15,430 bases of DNA, from assembly GCA_028694565.1 (NCBI GenBank), contig JAQVKR010000013.1, forward strand, positions 1 through 15,430, written 5' to 3'. How positions within the stretch are numbered: position 1 is the stretch's first letter; the number at the start of each line of letters is the position of its first letter. A program made the translations under genes and the position numbers. The notes under the pieces were generated by a model that saw only the letters and a list, made by a program, of their open reading frames with translations, ran no database searches and was not told the origin of the DNA. Shown one piece after another: positions 1-11,413 of the stretch. The stretch is from Gammaproteobacteria bacterium. GTDB lineage: Bacteria > Pseudomonadota > Gammaproteobacteria > DSM-26407.

Positions 1-55
1 TCTGGGTCTGGTGTCGCTGCTGGATACGACGCGACGACTCCAGAGTCTTTCATGA

Positions 56-126
56 ACCGCCGTATGCGGAACCGCACGTACGGTGGTGTGAGAGGACGGC
101 GGGGGTGACCCCGCCTCCTACTCGAT
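56..126 (+). ncRNA. Group II intron 3' end (domains V and VI), 5' part outside window
   Basis: Bases 56-87 fold as a domain V hairpin: a 9-bp lower stem, a two-base CG bulge on the 3' side (77-78), and an upper stem closed by a small GAAC-like loop. The position of the catalytic triad reads CGC (58-60). Group IIC introns such as that of Oceanobacillus iheyensis have CGC where most group II introns have AGC. Bases 90-123 fold as domain VI: GGCGGGG (98-104) pairs with CCCCGCC (109-115), then a lower stem leaves A120 bulged. A120 lies six nucleotides before the likely intron end at T126, as expected for the branch-point adenosine, and the end reads AT, fitting the AY rule. The remainder of the intron, including any reverse transcriptase gene, would lie left of the window. 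It could also be a decayed 3' fragment. Confidence 0.82.
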
Positions 127-188
127 CGGCCAATGCCTCGATGGGCATGCGCCGTGCCGTGTTCAGACGCCCTGCGGTCGGGTTTCCA

Positions 189-331
189 ACGCAAAGACGC
201 AAAGACGCAAAACGCAAAGAGTGAGTATGGGTAAGAACACGGATACGGGTCCGATGCCACGTTGTGCGACAACCCATGCACCACCTGGATCAGGCCTTGA
301 ATGTCTTTGCGCCTTGGCGTCTTTGGCGTTG
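189..331. repeat. Inverted pair of short-period CGC(C)AAAG tandem repeats
   Basis: Bases 189-219 are four tandem copies of an 8-mer ACGCAAAG (the third lacks its G). Bases 303-331 carry about three copies of the related 9-mer ACGCCAAGG on the opposite strand, so the two blocks face each other across about 83 bases and could pair in RNA. The interior holds a small inverted repeat, GTTGT/ACAAC, at 261-273. The same type of pair occurs at 12931-13074. I see no gene in 127-361. The block sits just beyond the 3' end of ubiD, so a role in transcript ends is possible but unproven. Confidence 0.7.
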
Positions 332-336
332 ACAGG

Positions 337-358
337 GCGACCCCGACCGTCGGGTCGC
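337..358 (-). terminator. Hairpin just after ubiD stop, weak terminator candidate
   Basis: GCGACCC (337-343) and GGGTCGC (352-358) form a perfect 7-bp stem with an 8-nt loop, starting three bases after the ubiD stop codon in the direction of transcription. No T-tract follows on the minus strand, so it may stabilise the mRNA 3' end or aid factor-dependent termination and may not be an intrinsic terminator. Confidence 0.35.
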
Positions 359-361
359 GTC

Positions 362-1828
362 TCAGCCGATCCCCAGCTGATCCCAGATGGCGTCCACCCG
401 CGCCTTCACCGCCGGCTCCATGGCGATGGGGCGGCCCCACTCGCGGCTGGTTTCGCCGGGCCACTTGTTGGTGGCGTCGAAGCCGATCTTGGAGCCCAGC
501 CCCGAGACCGGCGAGGCGAAGTCGAGATAGTCGATGGGGGTGTTCTCGATGATGACGGTGTCACGGGCCGGGTCCATGCGGGTGGTCATGGCCCAGATGA
601 CGTCCCGCCAGTCGCGGGCGTCGATGTCCTCGTCGGTGACCACGACGAACTTGGTGTACATGAACTGGCGCAGGAACGACCACACGCCGAGCATCACCCG
701 CTTGGCGTGGCCCGGGTACTGCTTCTTCATGGTCACCACCGCCATGCGGTAGGAGCAGCCCTCCGGCGGCAGGTAGAAGTCGGTGATCTCCGGGAACTGC
801 TTCTGCAGGATGGGCACGAACACCTCGTTCAGGGCCACGCCGAGAATCGCCGGCTCGTCCGGGGGGCGGCCGGTGTAGGTGCTGTGGTAGATGGGATCCT
901 GGCGGTGGGTGATGCGCTCCACCGTCAGCACCGGGAAGCGGTCCACCTCGTTGTAGTAGCCGGTATGGTCGCCGAAGGGACCCTCGTCGGCCTCCTCCCC
1001 GGGGTGGATGAAACCCTCCAGCACGTACTCGGCGCCGGCCGGCACCTGCAACTCCGAGGTCCGGCACTGCACCAGCTCGGTCTTGCTGCCGCGCAGCAGG
1101 CCGGCGAAGGCGTACTCGGAGAGGGTGTCGGGCACCGGCGTCACCGCCGCCAGGATGGTGGCCGGATCGGCGCCCAGCGCCACCGCCACGGGGAACGGCT
1201 CGCCGGGGCGGGCCTCCCGCCACTCGCGGTAGTCGAGCGCGCCGCCGCGGTGGGAGAGCCAGCGCATGATCACCTTGTTGCGGCCGATGACCTGCTGGCG
1301 GTAGATGCCCAGGTTCTGGCGGCTCTTGTGGGGTCCGCGGGTGACCACCAGGCCCCAGGTGATGAGCGGTCCGGCGTCGCCGGGCCAGCAGGTCTGCACC
1401 GGCAGCGCGCCGAGGTCCACCTCGCCGCCCCCCAGCACCACCTCCTGGCAGGCGGCCTTGCCGACCACCTTCGGGGCCATGTTCAGCACCTGGCGGAAGA
1501 TGGGCAGCTTGTCCCAGGCGTCCTTCATGCCCCGTGGCGGCTCCGGCTCCTTCAGCAGGGCCAGCAGCCGGCCCACCTCGCGCAACGCCTCCACCGAGTC
1601 CTGTCCCATCCCCAGCGCTACCCGGCGGGGAGTGCCGAACAGGTTGCCCAGTACCGGGACGCTGTGCCCCGTGGGCCGCTCGAACAGGAGGGCGGGGCCG
1701 GCGCGCCGCAGGGTGCGGTCGCAGATCTCGGTCATCTCCAGGCGCGGGTCCACCTCCACGTTCACGCGCCGGAGCTCGCCGAGGGCTTCGAGCTGGGCGA
1801 TGAAGTCGCGCAGATCCTTGTATTGCAT
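362..1828 (-). CDS. ubiD: 4-hydroxy-3-polyprenylbenzoate decarboxylase UbiD
   Basis: This is the prenylated-FMN-dependent decarboxylase of ubiquinone biosynthesis, which removes the carboxylate of 4-hydroxy-3-polyprenylbenzoate. The 488-residue product matches the usual length (about 490-500). Family residues fall at the same numbers as in E. coli UbiD: N172 and E238 (Mn ligands), I175-R177, R189-L191 and R194-G195 (prFMN contacts), and D287 in GPFGDHTG (proton donor). The C-terminal [13 protein letters not shown] segment is also typical. The start at 1828 is chosen because MQYKDLRDF matches the family N-terminus and GGGAGA lies about 8 nt upstream. The frame stays open 37 codons further up, but that part is not family-like. 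It needs UbiX-made prFMN; ubiX is not in the window. It lies downstream of rho on the same strand but 329 bases away, so separate transcription is likely. Confidence 0.96.
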   Translation of the reverse strand: MQYKDLRDFIAQLEALGELRRVNVEVDPRLEMTEICDRTLRRAGPALLFERPTGHSVPVLGNLFGTPRRVALGMGQDSVEALREVGRLLALLKEPEPPRGMKDAWDKLPIFRQVLNMAPKVVGKAACQEVVLGGGEVDLGALPVQTCWPGDAGPLITWGLVVTRGPHKSRQNLGIYRQQVIGRNKVIMRWLSHRGGALDYREWREARPGEPFPVAVALGADPATILAAVTPVPDTLSEYAFAGLLRGSKTELVQCRTSELQVPAGAEYVLEGFIHPGEEADEGPFGDHTGYYNEVDRFPVLTVERITHRQDPIYHSTYTGRPPDEPAILGVALNEVFVPILQKQFPEITDFYLPPEGCSYRMAVVTMKKQYPGHAKRVMLGVWSFLRQFMYTKFVVVTDEDIDARDWRDVIWAMTTRMDPARDTVIIENTPIDYLDFASPVSGLGSKIGFDATNKWPGETSREWGRPIAMEPAVKARVDAIWDQLGIG

Positions 1829-2050
1829 CGGGCGGGTCTCCCGTTGACCGGCCGCCGCCGGTGGTTTGGCCAGGGTTTGGTTCCGTAGTGTACTGCAGCG
1901 CATCCGCCGGCACATGGGCGGCGGCATCCGCGCCGGCACCGGCGTGGTTGGCGCCTTTCAGGGCGGTGGCCGGAGATGGGGGCGGCGCGGGCGGGACGCT
2001 TCCGGGGCGATCGCGCCGGGCGGGGATGTGCCGGGCGCATCCGGATGGTG

Positions 2051-2076
2051 GCGCCCCGCGACTGAATGCGGGGCGC
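2051..2076 (-). terminator. Perfect 9-bp GC hairpin downstream of rho
   Basis: GCGCCCCGC (2051-2059) and GCGGGGCGC (2068-2076) form a perfect stem with an 8-nt loop, about 80 bases past the rho stop. There is no U-tract on either strand. It could be a U-less terminator or a barrier that protects the rho mRNA 3' end. Confidence 0.4.
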
Positions 2077-2110
2077 GCGCAGCGGGGCGGCTGGCGCTGC
2101 CCGCGATAGG

Positions 2111-2149
2111 CCGACCCTCCCTCCGCGGGGGGGAGGGCCGGGGGGTCGG
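2111..2149. repeat. Nested GC-rich inverted repeat, first of two related copies
   Basis: The inner stem CCCTCCC (2115-2121)/GGGAGGG (2131-2137) is nested in an outer CCGACC (2111-2116)/GGTCGG (2144-2149); the two overlap and may be alternative folds. It begins nine bases past the rho stop. The core GGGGGAGGGCC followed by a G-run recurs at 7214-7230 between ppx and hemB, so this looks like a dispersed intergenic element at gene 3' ends. Confidence 0.55.
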
Positions 2150-2157
2150 GCGCGGCC

Positions 2158-3420
2158 TCAGCCGGCCCGCTTCATCGACTCGAAGAACTCGGAGTTGGTC
2201 TTGGTCTGCTTGAGCTTGTCGATGAGGAACTCCATGGCCGCCAGCTCGTCCATGGGGTGGAGCAGCTTGCGCAGGATCCACATCTTCTGCAGCTCCTCGG
2301 GCGAGGTGAGCAGCTCCTCGCGGCGGGTGCCGGAGCGGTTGATGTTGATGGCCGGAAAGACCCGCTTCTCGGCGATGCGCCGGTCCAGGTGCAGCTCGTT
2401 GTTGCCGGTGCCCTTGAATTCCTCGTAGATCACCTCGTCCATCTTGGATCCGGTGTCCACCAGGGCGGTGGCGATGATGCTGAGCGAGCCGCCCTCCTCG
2501 ATGTTGCGCGCCGCGCCGAAGAAGCGCTTGGGCCGCTGCAGGGCGTTGGCGTCGACGCCGCCGGTGAGCACCTTGCCGGAGGAGGGCACCACGGTGTTGT
2601 AGGCGCGCGCCAGGCGGGTGATGGAGTCGAGCAGGATCACCACGTCGCGCTTGTGCTCCACCAGCCGCTTGGCCTTCTCGATGACCATCTCGGCCACCTG
2701 GACGTGGCGGGCGGCGGGCTCGTCGAAGGTGCTTGAAACCACCTCGCCGCGGACCGAGCGCTGCATCTCGGTCACCTCCTCGGGGCGCTCGTCGATGAGC
2801 AGCACGATGAGGTAGCACTCGGGGTGGTTGGCGGCGATGCTCTGGGCGATGTGCTGCAGGATCATCGTCTTGCCGGCCTTGGGCGGGGAGACGATGAGGC
2901 CGCGCTGGCCCTTGCCGATGGGCGCCACCAGGTCGATGACCCGGGCGGTGATGTCCTCGGTGCTGCCGTTGCCGCGCTCCATGACCAGCCGGTCGCGGGC
3001 GAACAGCGGGGTCAGGTTCTCGAACACCACCTTGTTCTTGGCGTTCTCCGGCGGCTCGAAGTTGATCTTGTTCACCTTCAGCAGGGCGAAGTAGCGCTCG
3101 CCCTCCTTGGGCGGCCGGATCTTGCCCTCGATGGTGTCGCCGGTGCGCAGGTTGAAGCGCCGGATCTGGCTGGGGGAGACGTAGATGTCGTCCGGCCCGG
3201 CCAGGTAGGAGGCGTCGGCGGAGCGGAGGAAGCCGAAGCCGTCCTGGAGAATCTCCAGCACGCCGTCGCCGTAGATGTCCTCCCCGTTCTTGGCGTGGGC
3301 CTTCAGGATGGAGAAGATCACATCCTGTTTGCGGGAACGGGATGCCCCCTCGAGCCCCATCGACTCGGCAATGGCGATGATGTCCGTGGCGGACTTCTTC
3401 TTCAGTTCGGTCAGGTTCAT
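2158..3420 (-). CDS. rho: Transcription termination factor Rho
   Basis: Rho is the hexameric RNA-dependent ATPase and helicase that ends transcription at C-rich, unstructured RNA. The 420-residue product is one residue longer than E. coli Rho and aligns without gaps in the motor core. Visible parts are the N-terminal helical domain ([10 protein letters not shown]), the cold-shock-like primary RNA-binding fold (about 50-125), Walker A PPKAGKT (179-185), Walker B ending at D265 in [10 protein letters not shown], and the Q-loop region around 280-290. The start is fixed by the conserved MNLTEL N-terminus, although no Shine-Dalgarno sequence is visible in the 25 bases upstream. The 273-base leader before it is strongly C-rich near the gene, which fits autoregulation by Rho as known in E. 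coli. The next gene upstream is trxA, the conserved gammaproteobacterial order. Confidence 0.98.
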   Translation of the reverse strand: MNLTELKKKSATDIIAIAESMGLEGASRSRKQDVIFSILKAHAKNGEDIYGDGVLEILQDGFGFLRSADASYLAGPDDIYVSPSQIRRFNLRTGDTIEGKIRPPKEGERYFALLKVNKINFEPPENAKNKVVFENLTPLFARDRLVMERGNGSTEDITARVIDLVAPIGKGQRGLIVSPPKAGKTMILQHIAQSIAANHPECYLIVLLIDERPEEVTEMQRSVRGEVVSSTFDEPAARHVQVAEMVIEKAKRLVEHKRDVVILLDSITRLARAYNTVVPSSGKVLTGGVDANALQRPKRFFGAARNIEEGGSLSIIATALVDTGSKMDEVIYEEFKGTGNNELHLDRRIAEKRVFPAININRSGTRREELLTSPEELQKMWILRKLLHPMDELAAMEFLIDKLKQTKTNSEFFESMKRAG

Positions 3421-3540
3421 GGGTGTGTCAATGTGTCGCGTTTGTATTGTGTGTGCACCGGAGGGATGCGATGGATACGCAGAGGGCGTACCGCGGACGG
3501 TTTGGGGACGTCGGCTCGGCTTGATCGGGGGGTGGCGGTC
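3421..3540 (-). promoter_or_regulatory. C-rich, G-poor rho leader, candidate rut site
   Basis: On the rho-sense strand I count about 54 C against 22 G in these 120 bases, a strong bias in a region where other sequence is GC-balanced. There is little stable pairing near the start codon. C-over-G bias in unstructured RNA is the signature of Rho utilisation sites, and E. coli rho is known to be autoregulated by Rho-dependent attenuation in its leader. The functional claim is inference. Confidence 0.55.
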
Positions 3541-3645
3541 GTTCTGCGGTGAGCGGCCGGTTGTCCGGCGGCGTGGTTAAGTTAGCAGGTCGGCCCGGTG
3601 GCGTCCAGACTTTTGGGAACGGGACCCCGTCCGGCATTCGGGCGA

Positions 3646-3679
3646 CCGGGGCGGCGACTGGGAGAAGGGGCCGCCCCGG
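3646..3679 (-). terminator. 10-bp hairpin after trxA, possible partial terminator or attenuator
   Basis: CCGGGGCGGC (3646-3655) pairs perfectly with GCCGCCCCGG (3670-3679) across a 14-nt loop, beginning 14 bases past the trxA stop. No U-tract follows on the minus strand, so read-through into rho is plausible. Confidence 0.45.
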
Positions 3680-3693
3680 CGCGGGATTCCGGT

Positions 3694-4020
3694 CTACAGG
3701 TTGCTGTCCAGGAAGGCGGCGAGCTGGGACTTGGAGACCGCTCCCACCTTGGTCGCCTCCACGTTCCCTTCCTTGAACAGCATCAGGGTGGGAATGCCGC
3801 GGATGCCGTACTTGGGCGGAGTGCCCGGATTCTCGTCGATGTTGAGCTTGGCCACTTTGACCTTGCCGTTGTACTCGTCGGCAATCTCGTCGAGGATGGG
3901 GGCGATCATCTTGCAGGGACCGCACCAGTCGGCCCAGAAGTCCACGATAACGGCACCGTCGGCCTTGAGCACCTCCTGCTCGAAGGTGGTGTCCGTTACG
4001 TGCACGATTTTGTCGCTCAT
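3694..4020 (-). CDS. trxA: Thioredoxin 1
   Basis: This is a small cytoplasmic dithiol-disulfide oxidoreductase that reduces protein disulfides and is itself reduced by thioredoxin reductase. The 108-residue length is standard. The active site WCGPC is at 32-36, the buried Asp at D27, and the cis-proline at P77 in GIRGIPTLM. No signal peptide is present. The start at 4020 gives the normal N-terminus ([10 protein letters not shown]), with GGAGG about 11 nt upstream; a longer open frame further upstream has no family resemblance. It is divergent from rhlB and upstream of rho, the arrangement seen in E. coli. A plausible sigma70 promoter lies about 95-125 bases upstream. Confidence 0.97.
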   Translation of the reverse strand: MSDKIVHVTDTTFEQEVLKADGAVIVDFWADWCGPCKMIAPILDEIADEYNGKVKVAKLNIDENPGTPPKYGIRGIPTLMLFKEGNVEATKVGAVSKSQLAAFLDSNL

Positions 4021-4114
4021 GGTTCGCTTTGCCTCCGGGGAAAAGGACGTGCAGCGCCCCCAACGGCGGTTCGTGTGTGCAATGGGGACTGCGGCAAGTT
4101 GCGGGACTCGCTCC

Positions 4115-4143
4115 ATTTGAGCTGAATACGGGGCGATTTTCAA
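4115..4143 (-). promoter_or_regulatory. Candidate sigma70 promoter for trxA
   Basis: On the minus strand TTGAAA (4138-4143) is followed after exactly 17 bases by TCAAAT (4115-4120). That gives 5/6 and 4/6 matches to the -35 and -10 consensus, in a locally AT-richer stretch. It would place the transcription start near 4108, giving a leader of about 88 nt. Confidence 0.45.
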
Positions 4144-4184
4144 GTCCGCGCCTTCCCGCCATGCTCCGCTTTCCGCGGTTGCTC

Positions 4185-4193
4185 TGCTATGCT
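4185..4193 (+). promoter_or_regulatory. Extended -10 element immediately before rhlB
   Basis: TGC followed by TATGCT matches an extended -10 box (TGn plus a 4/6 match to TATAAT); no good -35 is seen. Transcription would start near 4200, within a base or two of the rhlB ATG at 4202, implying a leaderless or near-leaderless mRNA. This agrees with the absence of a Shine-Dalgarno sequence there. Confidence 0.35.
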
Positions 4194-4201
4194 TGGCGCG
4201 C

Positions 4202-5638
4202 ATGAATGCAGAGACATCGACCAGCACCACCTCCTTCGCCTCCCTGGACCTGCCGGATCCGGTCATCCGCGGCCTCGACGAGGCGGGTTTCACCCACTGC
4301 ACGCCCATCCAGGCCGCCACCCTGCCGCACCTGCTGAAGGGCGAGGACGTGGCCGGGCAGGCCCAGACCGGCACCGGCAAGACGGCCGCGTTCCTGGTGG
4401 CGGCCTTCAACCATATTCTCCGCCACCCGCCCGATCCCCAGCGCCGGCCCAACCAGCCCCTGGCCATCATGGTCGCCCCCACCCGCGAGCTGGCGGTGCA
4501 GATCCACAAGGACGCCGAGCAGCTGGGCGGCCACACCGGCCTGCGCATGGGGGTGGTCTACGGCGGTGCCGGCTACGACACCCAGCGCGCCATGCTCGTG
4601 GAGGGGGTCGATGTGCTCATCGGCACGCCGGGCCGCCTCATCGACTACTTCAAGCAGAAGGTCTACGACCTGAAGGCGATCCAGGTGATGGTGCTGGACG
4701 AGGCCGACCGGATGTTCGACCTCGGGTTCATCAACGACATCCGCTACCTCATGCGCCGCATGCCGCCCCCCGAGCAGCGGCTCAACATGCTCTTTTCCGC
4801 CACCTTGTCGTTCCGGGTGCTGGAGCTCGCCTACGAGCACATGAACAACGCCGCGACGGTGCGGGTGGAGCCGGACAAGGTGACCGCCGACAAGGTCACC
4901 CAGGTGGTCTACCATCCCGCCAACGACGAGAAGATCCCGCTGCTGCTGGGGCTGCTCAAGCACATGGACCCCCGCCGCAGCATCGTGTTCGTCAACACCA
5001 AGCGCGTCGCCGATCGGGTCTACGCCTACCTGGAGGGCAACGGCATCCGCGCCGCGGTGCTCTCCGGCGACGTGCCCCAGCGCAAGCGCCTCAAGCTGCT
5101 GGCGGAATTCCAGGCCGGCGAGCTGCCGGTGCTGGTGGCCACCGACGTGGCCGCCCGCGGCCTGCACATCCCCGATGTCAGCCACGTGTTCAACTTCGAC
5201 CTGCCCCAGGACGCCGAGGACTACGTCCACCGCATCGGCCGCACGGCGCGCGCCGGGGCCAGCGGCGACGCGGTGAGCTTCGCCTGCGAGGACTACGCCT
5301 TCTCCCTGCCCGAGATCGAGGCCTACATCGGCCACCGCATTCCCGCGGGCGCCCTGTCCGAGGATCTCCTGATCAAGCCCGAGCCCCCCATCAAGCTGGA
5401 GCGCCGCCCGCGGCTGGATCGCCGCGGGCGCGACGGCGGGGGGCGCCGCGGCGACGGGCGTCGGGGCGAGGGGCGCCGCGGGGAGGGCGGCCGGGGCGGC
5501 AGCCGCCGCGGCGAGTCCTCCGCGCCCGCCCAGGGCCGGCCGGCCAAGGCGGATGGCGGCGCAGAGGGATCGAAGGAGCGGCCGCCGCGCCGCCGGCGCC
5601 GGCGCGGCGCCAAGCCCGGTACGGAGCCCGCCCAATGA
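4202..5638 (+). CDS. rhlB: DEAD-box ATP-dependent RNA helicase RhlB
   Basis: RhlB is the RNA helicase that unwinds structured RNA for RNase E and PNPase in the degradosome. The 478-residue product carries motif I AQTGTGKT (54-61), PTREL (93-97), DEAD (166-169), SAT (199-201), the [13 protein letters not shown] segment (312-324) and motif [10 protein letters not shown] (343-350). The GGAGYD segment (121-126) and [12 protein letters not shown] closely follow E. coli RhlB and set it apart from RhlE, SrmB or DbpA. After about residue 400 comes a basic, low-complexity Arg/Gly/Glu-rich tail of about 75 residues, much longer than in E. coli. The ATG at 4202 is preferred; a TTG at 4193 is an alternative, and neither has a clear ribosome binding site. 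It is divergent from trxA, and its stop overlaps the ppx start (ATGA), so the two are translationally coupled. Confidence 0.95.
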   Translation: MNAETSTSTTSFASLDLPDPVIRGLDEAGFTHCTPIQAATLPHLLKGEDVAGQAQTGTGKTAAFLVAAFNHILRHPPDPQRRPNQPLAIMVAPTRELAVQIHKDAEQLGGHTGLRMGVVYGGAGYDTQRAMLVEGVDVLIGTPGRLIDYFKQKVYDLKAIQVMVLDEADRMFDLGFINDIRYLMRRMPPPEQRLNMLFSATLSFRVLELAYEHMNNAATVRVEPDKVTADKVTQVVYHPANDEKIPLLLGLLKHMDPRRSIVFVNTKRVADRVYAYLEGNGIRAAVLSGDVPQRKRLKLLAEFQAGELPVLVATDVAARGLHIPDVSHVFNFDLPQDAEDYVHRIGRTARAGASGDAVSFACEDYAFSLPEIEAYIGHRIPAGALSEDLLIKPEPPIKLERRPRLDRRGRDGGGRRGDGRRGEGRRGEGGRGGSRRGESSAPAQGRPAKADGGAEGSKERPPRRRRRRGAKPGTEPAQ

Positions 5639-7173
5639 CCGAACCCGCCGCGTCGCGCGGCGGGCCGGCCCCCGAGGCCGGGGCCGAAGTCGGGCAGACC
5701 CTGGCCGCCATCGACCTCGGCTCCAACAGCTTCCACCTCCTTATCGCCCGCGAGACCGACGGCGTCCTGCAGGTGCTCGATCGCCTGCGCGAGATGGTCC
5801 AGCTCGGCGCCGGTCTCGACGCCCGGCGCAACCTCACCCCCGTGGCCATGGAGCGGGGCCTGGCATGCCTGGAACGCTTCGGCCAGCGCCTGCGCGGAAT
5901 GTCTCCCGGGACGGTGCGGGCGGTGGGGACCAACACCCTGCGCATGGCCCACAACGGGGGGCAGTTCATCGGCGCCGCCCAGCGCGCCCTCGGGCACCCC
6001 ATCGAGGTGATCGCCGGGCGCGAGGAGGCGCGGCTCATCTACCTGGGAGTGGCCCACTCCCTGGCCGACGACGCCGGCCGGCGGCTGGTGATGGACATCG
6101 GCGGCGGCAGCACGGAGTTCATCATCGGCGAGCGGTTCGAGACGGCCGAGACCGAGAGCCTGCACATGGGCTGCGTGAGCTACACGCTGACCCACTTCGC
6201 CGATGACGCCCTCAGCCGGGCCAACCTGGACCGGGCCGTGCTGGCCGCCCGCCAGGAGCTGCAGGCCATCGAGCAGGGCTATCGCCGCCTGGGCTGGGAG
6301 AGCGTCGCGGGCGCCTCGGGCACCATCCGCTCCATCCAGGAGGTGGTGCTCGCCAACGGCTGGAGCGATGACGGCATCACCCTGGCGTCGCTGAAGAAGC
6401 TGCGCAAGGCGCTCCTCGCCCAGGAGGCGGTGAGCCGCCTCCGGCTGGAGGGGCTGCGTCCCGACCGCGCCGGCATTTTTCCCGGTGGATTCGCCATTCT
6501 GCTCGCCGCCTTCGAGTCCCTCGGCATCGAGCGCATGCGGGTCTCCGACGGGGCGCTGCGGGAGGGGCTGCTGTTCGATCTGGCCGGGCGCATCCGCCAC
6601 GAGGACGTGCGCGACCGGACCATCGGCGCCCTGGGCCGGCGCCTGGGGGTGGACGAGAGCCAGGCCGCCCGGGTCGAGTCCGCCGCCCTGGCCGGCCTGG
6701 AGCAGGTGCGGGCGGCGTGGAAGCTGCGCTGCCCGGAGCTGGCGGACCTGCTGCGCTGGGGCGCGCGGCTGCACGAGGTGGGCCTGGTGGTGGCCCACAA
6801 CCAGTTCCACAAGCACGGCGCCTACCTGGTGGCCAACGCCGACCTGCCCGGATTCTCGCGCCAGGAGCAGCAGCTGCTGGCGGCGATGGTGCGCGGCCAC
6901 CGGCGCAAGTTTCCCGTGGCCGTGTTCCAGCACCTGGCCGCCGGGGAGCGCCGCTGCGCCCTGCGCCTGTGCATCCTCCTGCGCCTGGCCGCGCTGCTGC
7001 ACCGCAGCCACTCCGAGGTGCCCCTGCCCGATGTCCGGCTGCGCGCCGGGGGCCGCGGCCTGGAGGTGGCGTTCCCGGAGGGCTGGCTCGACGGCCATCC
7101 CCTCACCCGCGCCGACCTCGAGCAGGAGGCCGCCTACCTCAGGGCGGCCAGGTACCGGCTGAGTTACCAGTGA
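5635..7173 (+). CDS. ppx: Exopolyphosphatase (Ppx/GppA family)
   Basis: This enzyme releases phosphate from the ends of polyphosphate; GppA paralogues hydrolyse pppGpp. The 512-residue length equals E. coli Ppx (513). Sugar-kinase/HSP70/actin-fold motifs are DLGSNSFH (27-34), VGTNTLR (97-103), GREEARLI (128-135) and the phosphate loop DIGGGSTE (154-161). The C-terminal half holds the HD-like helical domain with LHEVGL. GGGST (GppA has GGAST), the TLR segment and RHEDVR favour Ppx, although the position after rhlB is where E. coli has gppA. Some pppGpp hydrolysis cannot be excluded. The ATG overlaps the rhlB stop by 4 nt, and the frame ends in a TGA that is itself the first base triplet of a tandem heptamer repeat. 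Confidence 0.93.
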   Translation: MTEPAASRGGPAPEAGAEVGQTLAAIDLGSNSFHLLIARETDGVLQVLDRLREMVQLGAGLDARRNLTPVAMERGLACLERFGQRLRGMSPGTVRAVGTNTLRMAHNGGQFIGAAQRALGHPIEVIAGREEARLIYLGVAHSLADDAGRRLVMDIGGGSTEFIIGERFETAETESLHMGCVSYTLTHFADDALSRANLDRAVLAARQELQAIEQGYRRLGWESVAGASGTIRSIQEVVLANGWSDDGITLASLKKLRKALLAQEAVSRLRLEGLRPDRAGIFPGGFAILLAAFESLGIERMRVSDGALREGLLFDLAGRIRHEDVRDRTIGALGRRLGVDESQAARVESAALAGLEQVRAAWKLRCPELADLLRWGARLHEVGLVVAHNQFHKHGAYLVANADLPGFSRQEQQLLAAMVRGHRRKFPVAVFQHLAAGERRCALRLCILLRLAALLHRSHSEVPLPDVRLRAGGRGLEVAFPEGWLDGHPLTRADLEQEAAYLRAARYRLSYQ

Positions 7174-7198
7174 GGGGTGAGGAGTAAGGGGTGAGGCG
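7171..7198. repeat. Tandem heptamer repeat TGAGGNG, four units
   Basis: Four 7-base units of the form TGAGGNG (one unit has TAAGGGG) run from the ppx stop codon into the convergent gap. The first TGA is the ppx stop. This resembles the TGAGGNG microrepeats seen between genes in other proteobacterial genomes; that comparison is from memory. Confidence 0.65.
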
Positions 7199-7200
7199 AG

Positions 7201-7221
7201 CCTCCCCCGTCCAGGGGGAGG
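7201..7221. terminator. 8-bp GC hairpin between convergent ppx and hemB
   Basis: CCTCCCCC (7201-7208) and GGGGGAGG (7214-7221) form a perfect stem with a 5-nt loop. It lies between two converging genes and could work for both. No T-tract flanks it. Its right arm plus the following bases match the element at 2128-2145 with one mismatch in the core. Confidence 0.5.
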
Positions 7222-7240
7222 GCCTGGGGGCTTGAGGCGC

Positions 7241-11146
<3,906 letters not shown>

Positions 11147-11150
<4 letters not shown>

Positions 11151-11395
11151 CCCGGGTCATCACGCGCCGCCGGCGCAACCGCATCGTGGCCGGGCTGTTC
11201 GCCGCGGCGCTCGGCGTGCTGCCGCTGCAACCGGCGCTGGGCATCATCCTGCTGCTGGTGGCCACCTTCACCACCTTCCTGCTGCTGGACGCCGAGACGG
11301 GGAAAGCGGGGCGGGCCGGGGGGGATGGAGCGGCGGGAGCCGCCGGGGGCCCCGGTCCGCTGCGGCCCTACCGCACCTATCGCTGGCGGCGTTGA
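11147..11395 (+). CDS. Small membrane protein of unknown function
   Basis: GTG at 11147 overlaps the stop of the preceding gene (GTGA), implying translational coupling. The 82-residue product has a very basic N-terminus ([11 protein letters not shown]), then one long or two short hydrophobic segments (about 13-47, broken at LPLQPALG), then a Gly/Ala/Pro-rich tail ending in [10 protein letters not shown]. The Arg-rich start would favour a cytoplasmic N-terminus. I recognise no family. A longer reading of the same frame from upstream lies inside the preceding gene and is less likely. Confidence 0.65.
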
Positions 11396-11413
11396 TCCGC
11401 CCCGGAGGGCCCG

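Larger units (their letters stand above)
1829..2157. other. Gene-free spacer between rho 3' end and ubiD start
   Basis: No convincing coding frame exists here; open frames lack family resemblance and are GC-bias artefacts. The rho-proximal part holds two GC-rich hairpins (2051-2076 and 2111-2149, listed separately). A weak -10-like TACACT lies on the minus strand at 1887-1892, about 60 bases before ubiD, without a clear -35 box, so I do not call a promoter. Confidence 0.6.

Noticed and set aside
2..55. Short open frame ending at TGA 53-55 that could be the C-terminus of an intron-encoded reverse transcriptase/maturase
   Set aside because: Ends exactly where domain V begins, as such genes often do, but only 17 residues are visible and they match no motif I can name, so I did not call a gene.
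189..219. CRISPR array
   Set aside because: Units are 8 bases long with no spacers; it is a tandem microrepeat.
221..1888. Long plus-strand frame of 555 codons across ubiD
   Set aside because: It is the antisense shadow of ubiD in GC-rich DNA; composition (His/Leu/Gly/Val-rich) has no family character.
1887..1892. -10-like TACACT for ubiD
   Set aside because: No matching -35 at 16-18 bases, so it is not distinguishable from chance.
4187..5635. Long minus-strand frame across rhlB
   Set aside because: Antisense shadow of a certain DEAD-box gene; Ala/Gly/His/Val-rich with no domain.
4189..7173. 994-codon plus-strand frame that could be a fusion upstream of ppx
   Set aside because: It is the out-of-frame reading of rhlB running into ppx; the true ppx start is the ATG at 5635 overlapping the rhlB stop.
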